This document shows, piece by piece, positions 26,443 through 28,557 of a stretch of DNA of 28,557 nucleotides. Made by a program: the position numbers and the translations under genes. Every line of letters starts with the position of its first letter. Positions within the stretch are counted from its first letter, which is position 1. Below the pieces are notes generated by a model. That model did no database searches, was not told where the DNA came from, and saw only the letters and a list, made by a program, of their open reading frames with translations. The stretch is from a bacterium UBA4637 (GTDB lineage: Bacteria; Bacteroidota; Bacteroidia; Bacteroidales; Bacteroidaceae), in contig DHMR01000041.1 of assembly GCA_002405875.1 (NCBI GenBank), positions 1 through 28,557 on the forward strand, read 5' to 3'.

Positions 26443-26508
26443 TTACTCAGTCCATTGAGTAAAATTACTCAGTCTATTGAGTAAAATTACTCAGTTCGTA
26501 GAGTAAAA
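26443..26508. repeat. Three tandem 22-bp palindromic repeats
   Basis: Three head-to-tail 22-base units (26443-26464, 26465-26486, 26487-26508) without spacers. Units 1 and 2 read TTACTCA-N6-TGAGTAA followed by AA and differ at one base. Unit 3 keeps TTACTC/GAGTAA arms with a changed centre. Each unit is an inverted repeat, so the array could be a triple operator or, in RNA, three short hairpins. It lies between the promoter and the start of the AAA ATPase gene. Confidence 0.9.
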
Positions 26509-26537
26509 CAGTTGCAGAATATAAAAGAGGAAAAGAC

Positions 26538-27728
26538 ATGTATAAAAGAGGTGTTTATGATACGATTAAAAAGCGCATAGATGAGCCAAGAAGGTTTGTC
26601 CAAGTGATTATGGGACCTCGCCAAATCGGAAAATCCACTGTGGTAAGGCAAGTATTGGATGATTGTGACAAGCCTTTCCTGTTTTACTCAGCGGATACCA
26701 TCCCATCCACTTCTCCAACATGGATTAGCGAATGTTGGAATAGTGCTCGAGTCCAGATGCGTGCCCAAAATCTCGGGGAAATGATCCTTGTCATAGATGA
26801 GATTCAGAAACTCCACAATTGGAGCGAATATGTGAAGAAAGAATGGGATGCTGATAGTCTCAATCATTGTAATCTAAAAGTATTGTTGCTTGGGTCTTCT
26901 CGGATCTTGCTGGAAAAAGGCTTGGCAGAGTCTATGATGGGACGATACGAAGAGATAAGGATGAGCCATTGGAGCTACCCTGAAATGAGAGATGCTTTCG
27001 GAATGACGCTTGAACAATATATTTATTATGGTGGCTATCCTGGTGCAGCACCTCTCATAGAGGAAGAAGAAAGGTGGAATAACTATGTGAATGGAGCTAT
27101 CATTGATGCCACCATCAACAAAGACATCCTGATGGATTCGCCTATCAGTAAACCTGCGCTCCTGCGCCAGACATTTGAACTTAGCGTCTCTTATTCTGGG
27201 AAGATTCTTTCGCTTACCAAGATGTTGGGAGCATTGCAGGATGCTGGCAACACCGTTACTTTGGCAGGTTATCTCAACCTACTTGGCGATAGTGGCTTGG
27301 TAACAGGGCTTCAGAAGTTTTCTATGGATGTGGCTCGAAAACGTGCGAGTATTCCTAAATATCAGGTTTTCAACAATGCCTTGCTCAGTGTGCAATGTGG
27401 AATGAGTTTCAAGGAAGCTATTGCCGATGGCAAGAAATGGGGGCACATATTTGAATCAGCCATTGGTGCTTATATTGTCAGCCAAGCTTTCGTGCATCGT
27501 TTTGAGGTATATTATTGGAGAAATGGCAATGACGAGGTTGACTTCATCATCAAGAAAAACCAAAAGTTTGTTGCCATTGAAGTGAAAAGTAATGGTGAAA
27601 GCCATACTGAAGGTTTGGAGAGATTCAGGAGACAATTTAACCCTGTCCTCTCCATCATTGTGGGTGAAAATGGTATCATGCCTGAGACCTTTCTAAGTAT
27701 GGACTTAAACCAGTTGTTTCTTAGCTGA
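26538..27728 (+). CDS. AAA ATPase of the DUF4143 type
   Basis: A 396-residue cytoplasmic ATPase. Walker A is GPRQIGKST (26-34), Walker B is LVIDE (84-88), and a sensor-like LLLGSSR follows at about 117-122. A winged-helix-like middle precedes the DUF4143 C-terminal domain. That C-terminal region retains E306, D335 (NEVDFII-like, here NDEVDFII) and E348-x-K350 (AIEVKS), the spacing of a PD-(D/E)xK nuclease-like fold. Members are abundant and often multi-copy in Bacteroidales; their role is not settled, with defence, toxin-antitoxin-like or mobile-element links proposed. It has its own promoter and palindromic leader and no evident tie to sialic acid use. Its stop overlaps the convergent GH16 remnant by 8 bases, with no clear terminator between them. 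Confidence 0.85.
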   Translation: MYKRGVYDTIKKRIDEPRRFVQVIMGPRQIGKSTVVRQVLDDCDKPFLFYSADTIPSTSPTWISECWNSARVQMRAQNLGEMILVIDEIQKLHNWSEYVKKEWDADSLNHCNLKVLLLGSSRILLEKGLAESMMGRYEEIRMSHWSYPEMRDAFGMTLEQYIYYGGYPGAAPLIEEEERWNNYVNGAIIDATINKDILMDSPISKPALLRQTFELSVSYSGKILSLTKMLGALQDAGNTVTLAGYLNLLGDSGLVTGLQKFSMDVARKRASIPKYQVFNNALLSVQCGMSFKEAIADGKKWGHIFESAIGAYIVSQAFVHRFEVYYWRNGNDEVDFIIKKNQKFVAIEVKSNGESHTEGLERFRRQFNPVLSIIVGENGIMPETFLSMDLNQLFLS

Positions 27729-28515
27729 ATTTTTGGTAGACTCTAACGTAATCTATGTAATATTTCATAGGGAAAGCTTTATCATCAATGATACCGCCAT
27801 TGTCACCTCCTAGAGCTAGATTCAACAAGAGATATTGAGGTTTCTTGAAAGGTTGTTCACCATTTCCCAGTTTACCATTGACAGCTTCACTCTGCTTGAT
27901 TTCATTCAAGAGTTCGTCATCTAGGTATATTTTGATGGATTCCTCGTCCCAGTCCATCCTCCACATGTGGAATTTTTCAGCCCATAGAGTGTCCTTGTTG
28001 GTGAAGTGAGTAAACGGAATGGCCTTGCTGTTCCATTTGACGGCCATTCCATGTTTTCTCCCAAAAGCAAAATGGCAGGCCAGGCTCCTGAAGCAGTAGG
28101 AATCTTTGCTCTTACCTCCAAACGACCATAAAGAAAGTCTTTTTTCTTGGCTGTATTGACAGAAGCAGAGGTATAAGTAACTTCCTTGATAGTATGAGGC
28201 CATAGGTTGCTGTTTGGGTCATAACTTGGGTTCTTTCGTCTTTTTTTTTTCTTTTCTAGCTTCAATAATCAAACAACCATCTTTGCAATAAGCATTCTCT
28301 GGCTGATACCACTGGTCTTCATGATTGCGCTGAAAACCTACTTCATAATTCCATACTGTGGAGTCGAGCTGTCCATCTGTGTTAAATTCATCGCTCCATA
28401 CTAATTCCCATTCATTGTGATTTGGGGATGTATTTGGTAACTCTTGTGCATTTGAACAAGAGAAATGCAGAAATGTTGTCACAAAAGTTATGCTATAAAT
28501 TAATTGTTTCTTCAT
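27721..28515 (-). pseudogene. Broken GH16 glucanase/O-glycanase-like lipoprotein gene
   Basis: Fragments in two frames make up one GH16 enzyme. The first part (28515 to about 28250) encodes a lipoprotein signal (MKKQLIYSITFVTTFLHFSC) and the GH16 start WELVWSDEFN...NYEVGF. At a run of ten A (minus strand; 28241-28250) the frame shifts; the continuation is GRLEVRAKIPTASGAWPAI...GENMEWPSNG. There, near 28033-28040, sequence jumps to WNSKAIPFTHF in the original frame, and the rest runs to LALGGDNGG...YYIDYVRVYQ at 27721. The catalytic EIDIxE stretch that normally follows WPSNG is missing, an estimated loss of some 30 codons. An intact parent would be a surface endo-beta-glycanase (laminarinase-like, or a GH16 mucin O-glycanase); the two cannot be told apart here. 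The gene should be inactive even if the A-run slips back in frame. Confidence 0.85.
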
Positions 28516-28557
28516 TTCGCTTGATTTTTATTAGGAGGGTGTGTCATAAGTCCATGA

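Noticed and set aside
26278..26484. Small plus-strand open frame (68 codons) with a hydrophobic middle
   Set aside because: It starts upstream of the promoter at 26394-26425 and ends inside the palindromic repeats, so it would not be transcribed intact; composition is that of AT-rich intergenic DNA.
26443..26508. Tandem repeats as a CRISPR array or phage attachment site
   Set aside because: The units are contiguous with no spacers, there are only three, no cas genes are nearby, and no integrase or tRNA is present.
28241..28250. A10 run as an on/off phase-variation switch for the GH16 gene
   Set aside because: Slippage could restore the first half, but the catalytic segment is deleted further on and the second frame change would remain, so no active enzyme would result.

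Overview
The window looks like a chromosomal segment of a gut or oral Bacteroidales bacterium, most likely Prevotellaceae (Prevotella/Segatella type). The reasons are a SusC/SusD pair, the absence of clear Shine-Dalgarno sequences, several matches to the Bacteroidota promoter -7 box TAnnTTTG, and a short Prevotella-style C-terminal tail on one secreted protease. The genus is inferred; no rRNA is present to confirm it.

Layout. Positions 1-683 hold the 5' part of leuS (minus strand), cut by the window edge, with its promoter at 771-801. From 19317 down to 896 run ten minus-strand genes with gaps of 2 to 74 bases, closed by a strong terminator at 820-857. This is best read as one operon for harvesting sialic acid from host glycoproteins. 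In transcription order it encodes a SusC-like porin (NanO), a SusD-like lipoprotein (NanU), a two-domain sialate O-acetylesterase (NanS), an MFS sialate permease (NanT), neuraminate lyase (NanA), ManNAc/GlcNAc 2-epimerase (NanE), a GH33 sialidase (NanH), a kelch-type sialate mutarotase (NanM/YjhT), an M6-like secreted metalloprotease, and a large GH31 glycosidase with FN3, F5/8C, dockerin and cohesin-like modules. The divergent gene at 19671 is a ROK-family transcriptional regulator, followed by a GH2 beta-galactosidase with a C-terminal CBM32-like domain. A 28-bp stem terminator at 25026-25101 separates these from a minus-strand NahK/AmgK-type sugar 1-kinase. The right end carries an AAA ATPase of the DUF4143 type behind a promoter and three tandem palindromic repeats, then a broken GH16 glucanase-like gene.

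How the genes work together (established roles combined with inference). NanS removes O-acetyl groups and NanH releases terminal sialic acid. NanM speeds anomer equilibration. NanO/NanU and NanT bring sialic acid across the two membranes. NanA splits it to ManNAc plus pyruvate, and NanE converts ManNAc to GlcNAc. The GH2 enzyme would remove the galactose exposed by desialylation, the GH31 enzyme may remove alpha-linked GalNAc, and the protease would attack the peptide core. Together this is a compact mucin/glycoprotein stripping set. No GlcNAc kinase, nagA or nagB lies in the window; the ROK protein has lost its ATP-motif Asp and is more likely the switch. The NahK-like kinase is the only sugar kinase present. 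The best leads for a second look are the dockerin-plus-cohesin GH31, the protease in a nan operon, the palindromic leader of the ATPase gene, and the decayed GH16 gene.
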